A stretch of DNA of 48,357 nt. Origin: Mesorhizobium sp. WSM3626 (GTDB taxonomy: Bacteria; Pseudomonadota; Alphaproteobacteria; Rhizobiales; Rhizobiaceae). This document shows, one piece after another, positions 38,701 through 47,649 of this stretch. Where the stretch lies: positions 18,272 to 66,628 of the forward strand of contig NZ_AZUY01000033.1 in assembly GCF_000513935.1 (NCBI RefSeq), written 5' to 3'. A program made the position numbers and the translations under genes. Under the pieces are notes generated by a model. It was not told the origin of the DNA, ran no database searches, and worked only from the letters and a program-made list of their open reading frames with translations. Every line of letters begins with the position of its first letter. Position 1 is the stretch's first letter.

Positions 38701-40576
38701 CCTCGAACAGCGCGCCGCCGTCGGCGAGGTCGATCGGCTTGCCGTAGCTGTTCTCCAGCTCCATGTCGTGGATGAAGACCAAGCCCGACTGGTCGTCGCC
38801 GACCTCGAAGGTGCGCTCACTGATGACACGGAAGCCGATGTTCTCCAGCACCGGAACGCGCCGCGACAACACCACCGGGCTGTCATGGTGATAGATCTTC
38901 AGCGCCGCCTGGTGCGGCTTCTGCTCGGCATGGCGGTAGTAGTCGATGGCGATCGGATTGCCGGCGCTGATCTTGGCGATACGTCCGGCGTCGGCCAGCG
39001 CCACCGCCGCACTGAACGTATCCCGGTAGCTCTCCGGCAGCCGCGCGGCGATCGCTTTCAACGCCGGGTCGCTGCCGCTGGCTTCGGCCGCATCGGCAAG
39101 CGCATCTTCCCAGGTGCGCACAATGTCGCGGATCGCCGCCTCAATCGTCGCCTGCTCGACCTTCGGCGTCTTGCCGCCGGAGCGGCCGATGATGAAGTGA
39201 ACGCGCGCCAGCCCGCCTTCGGGGAAGGCCGGGTAGTAGGCCGACAGCCGGCCCTCGAACACGGTTTTCAGATAGGCGCCGATCTTCTCGCGCACGACGC
39301 TGTCGTAGCGGTCGCGCGGCACGAAGACGAGGATCGAGACGAAGCGGTCGAACTGGTCGGCGCGCACCAGCGCTCGCACGCGCGGCCGTTCGACCAGGCC
39401 GAGAATGGCAGCGGCATGCTTGCGCAGGATCGGCACCGGCACCTGGAACAGCTCGTCGCGCGGGTAGCTTTCCAGCACGTTGATCAGCGCCTTGCCGGAG
39501 TGGTCATGGCGGTCGAACCCGGACTTGGCGATGATGGTTTCGGCCTTCGACCTGAGATACGGGATCTTCATCACCGACCGCGTATAGGCGGTCGAGGTGA
39601 ACAGGCCGACGATGCGCAGTTCGCCCGCCAACGCGCCCTTGGCGGTGTAGGTCTTGACGCCGATGTAGTCGAGATAGATGCGCCGGTGCACCAGCGACTT
39701 TGCATTGGCCTTGGTGACGATCAGCGGCTCCGGTCCGTGCAGGAAAGCACGGATTTCCGGCGTCGTCGTCACCGCCTCGGTCCCGCGCCTCAGCACCAGC
39801 ACGTCCGGGTCGGTCAGGATGCCGAGGCCGGGCTTTTCGGCGCGTTCCAGATTGCCGCTTTCCTCGCCGCCGGTGTATTTGAATTCACGCATGCCGAGGA
39901 AGGTGAAGTTGTCGTCGCGCAGCCACTCCAGGAAGGCGATGGCCTCGGCGACGCTCTTCTTGTCGAGCGGCACCGCCGAATAGCGGAATTCGGAGATTGC
40001 CTGATCGAGCCGGGCCAGCATCGGCCGCCAGTCGTTGACCGCGGCGTGGACCTGTCCAAGCATCTTGCGCAGCCGCTCGGTCAAGCCATTTGCCTGTTCC
40101 GGCGTCAGCCGGGGAATGTGGACATGGATCACGCTCAGCCGGTCATGGCTCCCGTCATCCCTGGCGAAATTGCCGTCGCCGAGGATTTCGTCCACACCCG
40201 TCTTGCCATGGCGAACCGTGATCACCGGATGGGTGACCAGGGTCGGTTCACCTGATGTCTCTGTGACCTCGCCGAGGATGGAATCGAACAGGAACGGCAT
40301 GTTGTCGTTGACGACCGTGATGACGGTCACCGGGCGGCCTTCGCGAACGACGCCCGAATCGGCTTCGACGGCGACGACGCACTCACCCTTTTTGTGAACG
40401 GCGACCGCCTGGCCTGCGAGATCGGCGGCACGTTCGAGGTCCGTCACGTCGTAGGCGGCGATATCCTCCGCCGGCGCGCGGGCGAGCAGGTAATCGGTGA
40501 GCCTGGCCGGTCTGTCCTCGATCTTCGCCGCAGGTGCCTTCTTCTTCGACTTGGCTGCGGACTTCACACTGGCCAT
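35789..40576 (-). CDS. gdh: NAD-dependent glutamate dehydrogenase, 180-kDa class
   Basis: Very large (1595-residue) enzyme oxidatively deaminating glutamate to 2-oxoglutarate. N-terminal regulatory part with ACT-like repeats, then the catalytic region from about 760: LHLRFGPVARGGLRWSDRAQ, DYRTEVLGLVKAQQVKNAVI, and the lysine-containing VPVGAKGGFYPKK. Dinucleotide-binding region follows (SVVGVGDMSGDVFGNGMLLS). ATG 40576 follows GGGAGGGAAG. The first residues are Lys/Ala-rich (SAAKSKKKAPAAK). Full length, no frameshift, first gene of a probable pair with the MFS gene. Confidence 0.97.
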   Translation of the reverse strand: MASVKSAAKSKKKAPAAKIEDRPARLTDYLLARAPAEDIAAYDVTDLERAADLAGQAVAVHKKGECVVAVEADSGVVREGRPVTVITVVNDNMPFLFDSILGEVTETSGEPTLVTHPVITVRHGKTGVDEILGDGNFARDDGSHDRLSVIHVHIPRLTPEQANGLTERLRKMLGQVHAAVNDWRPMLARLDQAISEFRYSAVPLDKKSVAEAIAFLEWLRDDNFTFLGMREFKYTGGEESGNLERAEKPGLGILTDPDVLVLRRGTEAVTTTPEIRAFLHGPEPLIVTKANAKSLVHRRIYLDYIGVKTYTAKGALAGELRIVGLFTSTAYTRSVMKIPYLRSKAETIIAKSGFDRHDHSGKALINVLESYPRDELFQVPVPILRKHAAAILGLVERPRVRALVRADQFDRFVSILVFVPRDRYDSVVREKIGAYLKTVFEGRLSAYYPAFPEGGLARVHFIIGRSGGKTPKVEQATIEAAIRDIVRTWEDALADAAEASGSDPALKAIAARLPESYRDTFSAAVALADAGRIAKISAGNPIAIDYYRHAEQKPHQAALKIYHHDSPVVLSRRVPVLENIGFRVISERTFEVGDDQSGLVFIHDMELENSYGKPIDLADGGALFEDAFLSVWRGDVDNDGYNGLAQTAGLWSGEITILRAYGRYLQQVGIPQSQDFIAAALNRYPEIARGLHDLFIARLGPAAETEGVVAAKHLKAKIRDALEDVPNIDDDTIIRRYLNLIEASLRTNHFVADTKKKGQSLAIKLESQAVEGLPAPRPWREIFVYGSEVEGLHLRFGPVARGGLRWSDRAQDYRTEVLGLVKAQQVKNAVIVPVGAKGGFYPKKLPMSAGRDAIFEAGTSAYKNFVSSLLSITDNIGLDGVIPPAGVVRRDQDDPYFVVAADKGTATFSDTANAISEKHGFWLDDAFASGGSAGYDHKKMGITAKGAWEAVKRHFREMNRDVQTSPFSVVGVGDMSGDVFGNGMLLSPKTRLIAAFDHRDIFIDPDPDMAASMAERERMFALPRSSWQDYDKTKLSEGGVIVSRNQKSITLPVAAAVAIGLAKTTATPVEIMTAILKAPVDLLWFGGIGTYLRASTETNAEVGDRANDAVRITALDVRAKVIGEGANLGVTQRARIEFGMNGGRCNSDAIDNSGGVNCSDVEVNIKIALASAMRKGSLTRPARNKLLAEMTDEVGGLVLSNNYQQTLALSIARKRGLADIAHQSRFMTALEARGLLDRVVETLPSPVALAEREARGEPLTRAELGVLLAYAKIVLFSDIVASDVPDDAHFDRDLMGYFPDRMAKKYASEIHGHRLRREIIARVVANDLVNRGGPSFVNRLQEATGRSAADVVRTFAVVRDGFALPALYREIDALDNQIDGQVQLDLYQMVSRLIYMSSGWYLKNDAGTAPLGQRIAELQDARKALEPKLVSLLPAFSRERIEEKRHGLFKAGAPEKLAEQLAMSEAAELIPDIALTARTAGADIVAAARAFFAVSDAFRIPRVEDAARSITPSEYYDQLALSRATDTIGAARRGIAVAALAGQSKAADPVAAWLEAGGERVARIRDRLQALTEGGDITVSRLSVASGLMSDLTGM

Positions 40577-40713
40577 GACGCTTCTTCCCTCCCGTCGCAT
40601 GCTTTTGCGACTATGGTAGCAGATGACCGCTGTTTGGCGACAAAGGTTTGACGGCTTGCCAAGAATTATCGGAATTCGGCGGCAAGGCATCGCCTGACGA
40701 GGAGAAATGATCC

Positions 40714-41277
40714 ATGACCGGCAAAATCACCGCGCTTGACCTGGCCTCGGGAGAGCCGAGCGAGCCGACAAAAGCCTATTTCGCCAAATGCGAGGAAAAG
40801 CTCGGGCTCGTCCCCAACGTGCTCAGGGCCTATGCCTTCGACGACAAGAAGCTGCGCGCCTTCACCGACATGTATAACGACCTGATGCTGGGCGAATCCG
40901 GCCTGTCGAAGCTGGAACGCGAGATGATCGCTGTCGCCGTCTCCTCCATCAACCACTGCTACTATTGCCTGACCGCGCATGGCGCTGCGGTGCGTCAGCT
41001 CTCGGGCGATCCCTTGCTCGGCGAGATGATGGTGATGAATTTCCGCGCCGCCGACCTTTCCCCGAAGCAAACGGCGATGCTCGAATTCGCCGTCAAGTTG
41101 ACGCAAGAGCCGGCCAGGATCGTCGAGGCCGACCGCGCTGCGCTACGCCAGGCAGGCTTCAGTGATCGCGACATCTGGGACATCGCCTCGACCGCGGCCT
41201 TTTTCAACATGTCGAATCGTGTCGCGGCCGCGATCGACATGCGGCCGAACGACGAATACCACGCCATGGCGCGATAA
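40714..41277 (+). CDS. Peroxidase-related AhpD-like protein (carboxymuconolactone decarboxylase family)
   Basis: 187-residue all-helical protein. The redox pair CxxC and following His are present in INHCYYCLTAHGAAVRQL, as in AhpD-type alkylhydroperoxidases. The C-terminus FFNMSNRVAAAIDMRPNDEY is typical of the 'peroxidase-related enzyme' branch. Expected to reduce peroxides through a cysteine relay, though the in vivo partner is unknown. GGAG lies upstream of the ATG. Divergent from the glutamate dehydrogenase gene; 140 bases ahead of the lyase-like gene. Confidence 0.9.
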   Translation: MTGKITALDLASGEPSEPTKAYFAKCEEKLGLVPNVLRAYAFDDKKLRAFTDMYNDLMLGESGLSKLEREMIAVAVSSINHCYYCLTAHGAAVRQLSGDPLLGEMMVMNFRAADLSPKQTAMLEFAVKLTQEPARIVEADRAALRQAGFSDRDIWDIASTAAFFNMSNRVAAAIDMRPNDEYHAMAR

Positions 41278-41417
41278 GACCACGCGCGCTCCACCATCGG
41301 TCCTGGTTCTCATCAAGCGTTGACAGGCAGACACTGCCGGCTAGGTTTCCGAGAAACAAAATTTCCGAGGGGTGAAACTTCGTGCCCGAGGCTAACGCTT
41401 CGAGAATGGGAGCCCTT

Positions 41418-43241
41418 ATGCTTGACCGGATTGCCAAACCCAGGATTGTTCTCTGCGCCCTGACCATGACGCTGGCGCTCGCATCCCCACCCGCCCACGC
41501 ATTCGAGGCGGCGACAGCCTACCAGCCCATTTTCGAGACGGCGGCGGCCAAGACAGTAACGTTGACCGGCCACGACCTGACCATCGACCAGGTCATCGAC
41601 ATCGCCCGCAACGGCGCCAAGGTCGAGCTCAGCCCGGAAGCGCTGCAGCGCTCGGCGGATGCCTACGGCCTGCTGCTCGAGGGTGCCGCCGAAGGTATCA
41701 CGATCTACTGGTTCAACCGTGGCGCCGGCGACCAGCGCGAGACGGTGATCTTCTCCGGCGACCCGACGACGCCTGAAAACAGCAAGCTCCTCAAGGATCA
41801 GCAGCTCGCCCGCTTCAAGGGCGGGGTCAACAGAGGCTACGGGCCGGAGCTGCAGGAGGAGGCGCTCGTGCGCGCGATCATGGCGATCCGCGCCAACACC
41901 ATGTCCTACGAAGCCGCCAGCCCGCAGCTGACGCATATGCTCCTCGACATGCTGAACAAGCGGGTGACGCCGGTCGTGCAATCGCGCGGCACGCTCGGCG
42001 AAGGTGACCTCGCGACACTCGGCAATATCGGCGCGGCCATGGTCGGCGAAGGCGAGGCCTACCTCAACGGCGTTCGCATGCCGGCCGCGCAGGCCCTTTC
42101 GCAGGCGGGCCTGAAGCCGCTCGAACCGTTCGCCGCCGACCAGGCCGCGCTGATCAGCAGCAATGCCTACGCACAGGCACAGGCGGTGCTTTTGCTGGAG
42201 GACGCGCGAAAACTGCTGGAATGGACCGACCTCAGCTACGCCATGGGGCTGAACGGCATGAATTCCAGCGTGACGCCGATATCGGTGCCGGTGCAATCCA
42301 TGCGGCCTTACCCGTGGCTGACATGGGATGCGGCGAGGATCATGGACATGATCAAGGGCAGCTATCTCTTCGATGAGGATGCGGCCCGCATCATCCAGGA
42401 CCCGGAAAGCATGCGCGCCTCCAGCCAGCGTCAGGGCTCGGCCTGGCAGGCCTGGGCGGATCTGCGCCAATCCGTGCTGCTCTCCATCAACTCGTCGGAT
42501 CACAATCCGGCCGTGCTGCCGGGCCTGACGCCGCAGAGCTCGCCGGAGCTGAACACGCCGCAATTCATGAAATATTACATCAAGGGCGGACCGCTGAGTA
42601 ACGGCAAGTCCGGCTATATCTTCTCCAACGCCAACTGGGATCCTTATCCCATGGCCAATCAGGTCGAGGCTTTCACCATCTCTCTCACCAATCTTGGCGT
42701 CGCGGTGGCGCAGCGCATCGAGCGCTTCCGCAATCCCTTCTTCACCGTGGTCAAGCCGGCCGATGTGCTGAAGCCCGAAGAGCGCAAGGATATCCCGACC
42801 TTCGACGGCTATCTGCCGACCGATCTCTGGCAGGAACTGGCCGACCTCGGCACGCCGGTGACACCGAATGGCCAGGCCATCGTCGCCACCGTCGAGGACC
42901 TCGAAGCGCAGACCCGCATCAAAACGCAACGCGCCCGCGAGGCGGTCGACCTGTCGTTTCACCTGCTGGCTCAGGACCTGTTGACGGCAAGCTATTGGAT
43001 GGAAATCCGCAAAGCGCAGAACCCGCAGCGGAAATTCGGTGAGGCGCCAACCGCGGCACTCGAGGCGCTGCGCCAGGTGATCCCCTGGCATCAGGCGGCA
43101 TCGGAACGGCAAAAGCGGCCGCTCGGCATGGTCGCCTATGATTTCATGCAGGAGAACCCGGCCTCGAAATTCTATCCCGGCGGACCGCAGGCGCCGAAGA
43201 GTGCCGCATTTCCGACGGCCGGCGTTCTGCCCAAGCGATGA
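41418..43241 (+). CDS. Exported aromatic amino acid lyase (HAL/PAL) homologue lacking the MIO triad
   Basis: 607 residues. A signal peptide (hydrophobic VLCALTMTLALA, cleavage after AHA at residue 28) predicts export. The mature part follows histidine/phenylalanine ammonia-lyases: LTGHDLTIDQVIDIARNGAK, LQEEALVRAIMAIRANTMSY, VGEGEAYLNGVRMPAAQALS, SSDHNPAVLP. Family enzymes make the MIO cofactor from Ala-Ser-Gly in a GASGDLAPL context; here it reads RGTLGEGDLATL (E195-G196, one residue shorter), so MIO cannot form. QDxYS is QDPES (E330), and YGxNTGFG is YWFNRGAG (Y97 kept). Probably not an ammonia-lyase; function unknown. GGGAG supports ATG 41418; GTG 41382 is possible. Confidence 0.88.
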   Translation: MLDRIAKPRIVLCALTMTLALASPPAHAFEAATAYQPIFETAAAKTVTLTGHDLTIDQVIDIARNGAKVELSPEALQRSADAYGLLLEGAAEGITIYWFNRGAGDQRETVIFSGDPTTPENSKLLKDQQLARFKGGVNRGYGPELQEEALVRAIMAIRANTMSYEAASPQLTHMLLDMLNKRVTPVVQSRGTLGEGDLATLGNIGAAMVGEGEAYLNGVRMPAAQALSQAGLKPLEPFAADQAALISSNAYAQAQAVLLLEDARKLLEWTDLSYAMGLNGMNSSVTPISVPVQSMRPYPWLTWDAARIMDMIKGSYLFDEDAARIIQDPESMRASSQRQGSAWQAWADLRQSVLLSINSSDHNPAVLPGLTPQSSPELNTPQFMKYYIKGGPLSNGKSGYIFSNANWDPYPMANQVEAFTISLTNLGVAVAQRIERFRNPFFTVVKPADVLKPEERKDIPTFDGYLPTDLWQELADLGTPVTPNGQAIVATVEDLEAQTRIKTQRAREAVDLSFHLLAQDLLTASYWMEIRKAQNPQRKFGEAPTAALEALRQVIPWHQAASERQKRPLGMVAYDFMQENPASKFYPGGPQAPKSAAFPTAGVLPKR

Positions 43242-43432
43242 AAGCCGCCCCAAGGCGGGTATCCAGGAACCGATGCCCACCTTCAGGACGGTCGAGTAGC
43301 ATATGGCGATCACCTCGCGGAGACGAATATTAGCGCTAGCGAATTTTCATTGCCTGCTGGTCATTTTGGTCCGATGATCGGCAGGCGGCATGACCGCATG
43401 TCGGTTCGATGCCGCTGATCAGGGAGGAGAGC

Positions 43433-43759
43433 ATGGCAAAGTTTCTCTACATCTATCATGGCTCGGGCAAGATGCCGGCGAACGAAGCGGACCGCAAAGC
43501 AATGACCGACGCCTGGACAGGCTGGTTCGGAAAACTCGGCTCGGCCGTGGTAGAGCGCGGCAATCCTGTCGGCATGTCGAAGACGGTGCTGCCCGGCGGC
43601 AAGGTCGAGAATAATGGCGGCAGCAACCCGACCGGCGGCTATTCGATCATCGAGGCGAAGGACATCGATGACGCTGCCAGCAAGGCCAGGGAGTGTCCGA
43701 TCCTGATGGAGCCGAACTGCAACGTCGAGATCGCGCCGATCATCAACATGATGGGCTGA
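43433..43759 (+). CDS. YCII-related domain protein
   Basis: 108-residue small protein starting MAKFLYIYHGSGKMPANEAD, with GGAGGAG just before the ATG at 43433. The order of a beta-strand with a His (IYHG), a helix with WTGWFGKLG, and a glycine-rich strand (GGYSIIEAKDIDDAASKA) fits the YCII/DGPF fold. Family function is unclear; some members are associated with ECF sigma factors, none of which is visible here. Product unknown. Convergent with the LysE gene across a repeat. Confidence 0.82.
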   Translation: MAKFLYIYHGSGKMPANEADRKAMTDAWTGWFGKLGSAVVERGNPVGMSKTVLPGGKVENNGGSNPTGGYSIIEAKDIDDAASKARECPILMEPNCNVEIAPIINMMG

Positions 43760-43767
43760 CGCCTGCT

Positions 43768-43895
43768 TAGAGCAATTCCAGGAAAAGTGCGGAGCGGTTT
43801 TCCCCGGAGAAGCGCGTAGCGCTTTCCCTAAGGATTGCGTTAAAATAGAGAGCTAGAGCGGTTCGACGTTTCCATGAAACGGCGAACTGCTCTAG
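43768..43895. repeat. Rhizobial intergenic repeat with terminal hairpin
   Basis: About 128 bp beginning TAGAGCAATTCC and ending GCGAACTGCTCTAG, a mosaic repeat type common in rhizobia. The right part (43853-43895) folds into a long hairpin: CTAGAGC, GGTTCG and CGTTTC pair with GAAACG, CGAAC and GCTCTAG around a CAT loop. The right edge overlaps the LysE gene and supplies its stop codon (43892-43894). Confidence 0.8.
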
Positions 43896-44506
43896 GACCG
43901 CGCCGCGATGGCCGCCGCGGCACCGGCCATTGTCGTGGCGCTAACGCGGTTGGCGATCTTCATGGCGCGCTTGCTCCTGAGCAGCTTGCGCGCCTGCGAG
44001 GCGGCAAGCACCCAGGCGAGATCGATGGCAATCAGCACCACCGCCATGGTCGCTGTCAGTTCGACCCAGCCGACGAGGCTGACCGAAGCCAGGTCGATGA
44101 TGGTCGGCAACAGCGCCAGATAGAACATCATGATCTTGGGATTGCCGAGCGTGACGGCCATGCCGGCGAAGAACAGCTTGCCGGCCGAATCCTCGCGCGG
44201 CATCTCGCCTTCCTTGGCGTCGACGGGCGCCGTCCACATCTTCCAGGCGAGGTAGGCGAGATAGGCGACGCCAACCCATTTCACCATGACGAAAGCGAGA
44301 TGGAAGGTCTGCGCCACCACCGCCAGCCCGAACACAGCCAGCGACAGCCAGATGCCTTCGCCGATCCACATGGCAAGCAGGAACGGAAACACATCGCGAA
44401 ACCCTTTCGAGATGACGCGCGCGACGAGCGCCGCGATCGACGGACCGGGCGAACCGGCGGCCACGAACAAGGCGGCGGCGAAGATCAGCAGCGAGGTAAG
44501 GTGCAT
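43892..44506 (-). CDS. LysE/RhtB family amino acid exporter
   Basis: 204-residue inner-membrane protein with about six hydrophobic segments. The N-terminal signature is SLLIFAAALFVAAGSPGPSI, and GNPKIMMFYLALLP is the second conserved block. Family members export amino acids such as lysine, threonine or homoserine lactone; the substrate here is unknown. GGAGACC precedes the ATG. The stop codon comes from the adjoining repeat, and the repeat's hairpin may act as terminator. Confidence 0.93.
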   Translation of the reverse strand: MHLTSLLIFAAALFVAAGSPGPSIAALVARVISKGFRDVFPFLLAMWIGEGIWLSLAVFGLAVVAQTFHLAFVMVKWVGVAYLAYLAWKMWTAPVDAKEGEMPREDSAGKLFFAGMAVTLGNPKIMMFYLALLPTIIDLASVSLVGWVELTATMAVVLIAIDLAWVLAASQARKLLRSKRAMKIANRVSATTMAGAAAAIAARS

Positions 44507-44938
44507 GGCGAGGGTCTCCGCGTTGGGGCTCGATCAGCCACAATAACCCGACAGCTGCGGCTCTGGCAAAGGCAAGACAATATGGACCGTGGGCGCTGAC
44601 CTGCCGCGTGCTTGCGGAGCCCCTTGCAGACCCGGCGTCACGCCGCTAGAAGGGCCGCCGCGAAACAATTTCGAGCCTCACTTTGCCTCAGTAACCGCCG
44701 GTCTCGTCAACTCCCCCGACACACCTGCATGGCGCCGCATCAGCAGTGCCTGTTTCGTTTCATGTGTTCTTCTGGGCGGCGGTTCGAGACCGGTTTGGCA
44801 CTGCTGAACCGCTGTCGCGCGCTTTTTGCCAGCGACACCTGTATTCACATTCTCCGCAGCCACCCGCCACGCCGCGCCCGCATGGGCATCTCGACATCGC
44901 CGACCGGATGAACTTCCCGACGGGAAGGACTTACCGGC
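44507..44938. other. Intergenic region between LysE and DUF1062 genes
   Basis: About 430 bases without a supported gene. Short open frames (for example 44612-44911, plus strand) are Arg/Ser/Pro-rich, lack ribosome-binding sites and look like non-coding translation. Both divergent promoters should lie here. A small hairpin at 44913-44927 covers the ribosome-binding site of the next gene. Confidence 0.5.
44913..44927 (+). promoter_or_regulatory. Hairpin masking the DUF1062 Shine-Dalgarno
   Basis: CTTCCC (44913-44918) pairs with GGGAAG (44922-44927) across a 3-base loop. The right arm is the start of GGGAAGGA, the ribosome-binding site eight bases or so before ATG 44939, so the hairpin could limit translation initiation. 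Inferred from sequence only. Confidence 0.4.
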
Positions 44939-45565
44939 ATGTCTTCGGCCCTGCGCATCCACTGGACGATCGCGCCTGAAATCGCACCATGCCCCCTGAT
45001 CAACTGCAATCGCTGCGGCTGCGTGAAAGCCTATCGCTGCAGCGGGAAATTCCGCGTCAACGCCAACGGCAAGCGCATCGACGTGTGGCTGATCTATCGT
45101 TGCGTCGATTGCGACAATTCCTGGAATTTCGGTATTTTCGAGCGCTGCAACCGCCGCGATATCGCGCCGGCGCTGCTCGCGGCACTCGAAAGCAATGATC
45201 CGGCAATGGTCCGGAGCCATGCCTTCGACATCGTTGCCCTGCGCAAACAGGTGGGACGCGTCGAGGAGTTCCCTGACGCCGCCGTGCGCAAGCAGGTGAT
45301 CGGCGAGATGAAGGAAGACGCGACGGCGCTGGAACTCCGGCTCGGTCTGGAAATGCCGGTATCGCTGAGGCTCGACCGGCTGCTTGCCAACGAACTTCGC
45401 ATCTCGCGGTCGCGGCTTCAGGCGCTGGACGAACGGAGGTTGCTGACCGTCGAGCCGGATGGAGCAAAGGCCCTGCGCAAACCAGCCCGAGAGGGAGCGA
45501 CAATCCGCATCGATCTCGCCGGCGAGCCTGATCGTCGGATCATCATCTCGGCTGCTGGTGGATGA
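44939..45565 (+). CDS. DUF1062 family protein
   Basis: 208 residues. The N-terminus carries CNRCGCVKAYRCSGKFRVNA and later YRCVDCDNSWN, two CxxC pairs that look like a zinc ribbon; the rest is helical. Near residue 140 the segment LRLDRLLANELRISRSRLQA resembles an S4-type RNA-binding motif (inference from pattern). DUF1062 has no assigned function. Possible nucleic-acid binding is suggested by these two features. Convergent with typA. Confidence 0.85.
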   Translation: MSSALRIHWTIAPEIAPCPLINCNRCGCVKAYRCSGKFRVNANGKRIDVWLIYRCVDCDNSWNFGIFERCNRRDIAPALLAALESNDPAMVRSHAFDIVALRKQVGRVEEFPDAAVRKQVIGEMKEDATALELRLGLEMPVSLRLDRLLANELRISRSRLQALDERRLLTVEPDGAKALRKPAREGATIRIDLAGEPDRRIIISAAGG

Positions 45566-45568
45566 ACG

Positions 45569-45598
45569 AAAAAGGGCGGAGCACAGGTGCTCCGCCCT
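45569..45598 (-). terminator. typA terminator
   Basis: A 12-bp perfect stem AGGGCGGAGCAC / GTGCTCCGCCCT followed, on the minus strand, by a run of five T residues. It lies 25 bases past the typA stop, and can also cap the end of the convergent DUF1062 transcript, although there is no T-tract in that direction. Confidence 0.85.
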
Positions 45599-45622
45599 CT
45601 CAACTCTCGAAAAAGGAAAACC

Positions 45623-47452
45623 TTACGCCGCGCCGACCGCCTTGGACGACTTCTCGAAACGCTTGCGCTCGTTCGGGTCGAGATAGAGCTTGCGCAGGCG
45701 GATCGTCTTCGGCGTCACCTCGACCAGCTCGTCGTCCTGGATCCAGGCCAATGCGCGCTCCAGCGTCATGCGGATCGGCGGGGTGAGCTTGACCGCTTCA
45801 TCCTTGCCGGCGGCGCGGATGTTGGTCAGTTTCTTGCCCTTCAGCACGTTCACTTCGAGATCGTTGTCCCGGCTGTGGATGCCGATGATCATGCCCTGAT
45901 AGACCTTGACGCCCGGATCGATGACCATCGGGCCACGGTCTTCGAGGTTCCACATGGCGTAGGCGACCGACTCGCCCTGTTCGTTGGAGATCAGCACGCC
46001 GTTGGTGCGGCCGGGCAATTCGCCCTTGTAGGGTTCGTAAGCATGGAACAGCCGGTTCATCACGGCGGTGCCGCGCGTATCGGTCAAAAGTTCCGACTGG
46101 TAGCCGATCAGGCCGCGCGTCGGCGCGTGGAAGACGATGCGCTGGCGGTTGCCGCCCGAGGGACGCAGCTCGACCATTTCGGCCTTGCGCTCCGACATCT
46201 TCTGCACGACGACGCCGGCATGCTCCTCGTCGACGTCGATGACGACTTCCTCGACCGGCTCCAGCAATTCGCCGTTCTCGCCCTTCTGCATGACGACGCG
46301 CGGACGCGAGACGGCGATCTCGAATCCTTCGCGGCGCATGGTCTCGATCAGCACGGCGAGCTGCAATTCGCCACGTCCGGAGACGAAGAACGAATCCTTG
46401 TCGGGCGATTCCTCGATCTTGAGCGCGACATTGCCTTCGGCTTCCCGAAGCAACCGGTCGCGAATGACGCGGCTGGTCACCTTGTCGCCTTCGGTGCCGG
46501 CCAGCGGGCTGTCGTTGACGAGGAAGGACATCGTCACGGTCGGTGGATCGATCGGCTGTGCATGCAGCGCCTCGGTCACCGCCAGGTCGCAGAACGTGTC
46601 GGCGACGGTCCCCTTGGACAGGCCGGCAATGGCGACGATGTCACCCGCCTGCGCTTCTTCGATCGGCTGGCGCTCGAGGCCACGGAAAGCGAGGATCTTG
46701 GAGATGCGGCCGGTTTCAATCTGGGTGCCGTCATTGTGCAGCACCTTGACGGCCTGGTTGGACTTCAGCGTGCCGCTCTCGATGCGGCCGGTGATGATGC
46801 GGCCGAGGAACGGATTGGCTTCCAGGATGGTGCCGATCATGCGGAACGGACCGGGATGGACGGTCGGCGCCGGCACATGCTTGATGACGAGGTCGAACAA
46901 CGGCGCGAGCTGCTGGTCCTTGGGCCCTTCCGGGTTTTCCGACACCCAGCCGTCGCGGCCCGAACCATAGAGGATCGGGAAATCGAGCTGCTCGTCGGTG
47001 GCGTCGAGCGCGGCGAACAGGTCGAACACCTCGTTGACCACCTCGACATGGCGCGCGTCGGGACGGTCGATCTTGTTGATGACGACGATCGGCTTCAAGC
47101 CGACCTTGAGCGCCTTGCCGACGACGAACTTGGTCTGCGGCATCGGCCCTTCGGCGGCGTCTACCAGCACGATGGCCGAATCCACCATCGACAGGATGCG
47201 CTCGACCTCACCGCCGAAATCGGCGTGGCCGGGGGTATCGACGATGTTGATGCGGGTGTCCTTCCAGTCGACCGAGGTCGCCTTGGCCAGGATGGTGATG
47301 CCGCGTTCCTTTTCGAGATCGTTGGAATCCATGGCGCGCTCGGCGACGCGCTGATTGTCGCGGAAGGAGCCGGACTGTTTCAAAAGCTGGTCGACCAGGG
47401 TGGTCTTTCCATGGTCGACGTGCGCGATGATCGCGATATTACGGAGGTTCAT
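45623..47452 (-). CDS. typA: Ribosome-associated GTPase TypA/BipA
   Basis: Translational GTPase of the EF-G/LepA group involved in ribosome assembly and stress or cold adaptation. 609 residues. G1 [16 protein letters not shown]3 [15 protein letters not shown]4 NKIDRPDA are intact; the family-specific C-terminal domain follows ([36 protein letters not shown]). ATG 47452 opens the conserved [18 protein letters not shown]. No operon partner; its terminator is the stem-loop at 45569. Confidence 0.97.
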   Translation of the reverse strand: MNLRNIAIIAHVDHGKTTLVDQLLKQSGSFRDNQRVAERAMDSNDLEKERGITILAKATSVDWKDTRINIVDTPGHADFGGEVERILSMVDSAIVLVDAAEGPMPQTKFVVGKALKVGLKPIVVINKIDRPDARHVEVVNEVFDLFAALDATDEQLDFPILYGSGRDGWVSENPEGPKDQQLAPLFDLVIKHVPAPTVHPGPFRMIGTILEANPFLGRIITGRIESGTLKSNQAVKVLHNDGTQIETGRISKILAFRGLERQPIEEAQAGDIVAIAGLSKGTVADTFCDLAVTEALHAQPIDPPTVTMSFLVNDSPLAGTEGDKVTSRVIRDRLLREAEGNVALKIEESPDKDSFFVSGRGELQLAVLIETMRREGFEIAVSRPRVVMQKGENGELLEPVEEVVIDVDEEHAGVVVQKMSERKAEMVELRPSGGNRQRIVFHAPTRGLIGYQSELLTDTRGTAVMNRLFHAYEPYKGELPGRTNGVLISNEQGESVAYAMWNLEDRGPMVIDPGVKVYQGMIIGIHSRDNDLEVNVLKGKKLTNIRAAGKDEAVKLTPPIRMTLERALAWIQDDELVEVTPKTIRLRKLYLDPNERKRFEKSSKAVGAA

Positions 47453-47649
47453 GATTCTGGTCTCGGAAGCGTTGCAGGCAGCAGGCCAAAGGCGCTGCCT
47501 CTTTCGGTTGCGCGGCTCATACAGGGTTTTTCGCAGTTGCGAAAGGGGACGCGCGCCACCAAATACTCATCAAATCTTAAGCATCTGCGTGTGAAATGAT
47601 TTTGTTAACCAAGGCGGAACCTTTTCAGGCCCCGGGCAGTTCGAACGTC

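Noticed and set aside
44612..44911. 99-codon frame in the LysE/DUF1062 intergenic region
   Set aside because: Arg/Ser/Pro-rich, no ribosome-binding site, no family resemblance; overlaps competing frames of equal quality.
45587..47599. 670-codon frame antisense to typA
   Set aside because: Complement of an intact GTPase gene; no ribosome-binding site or domain.
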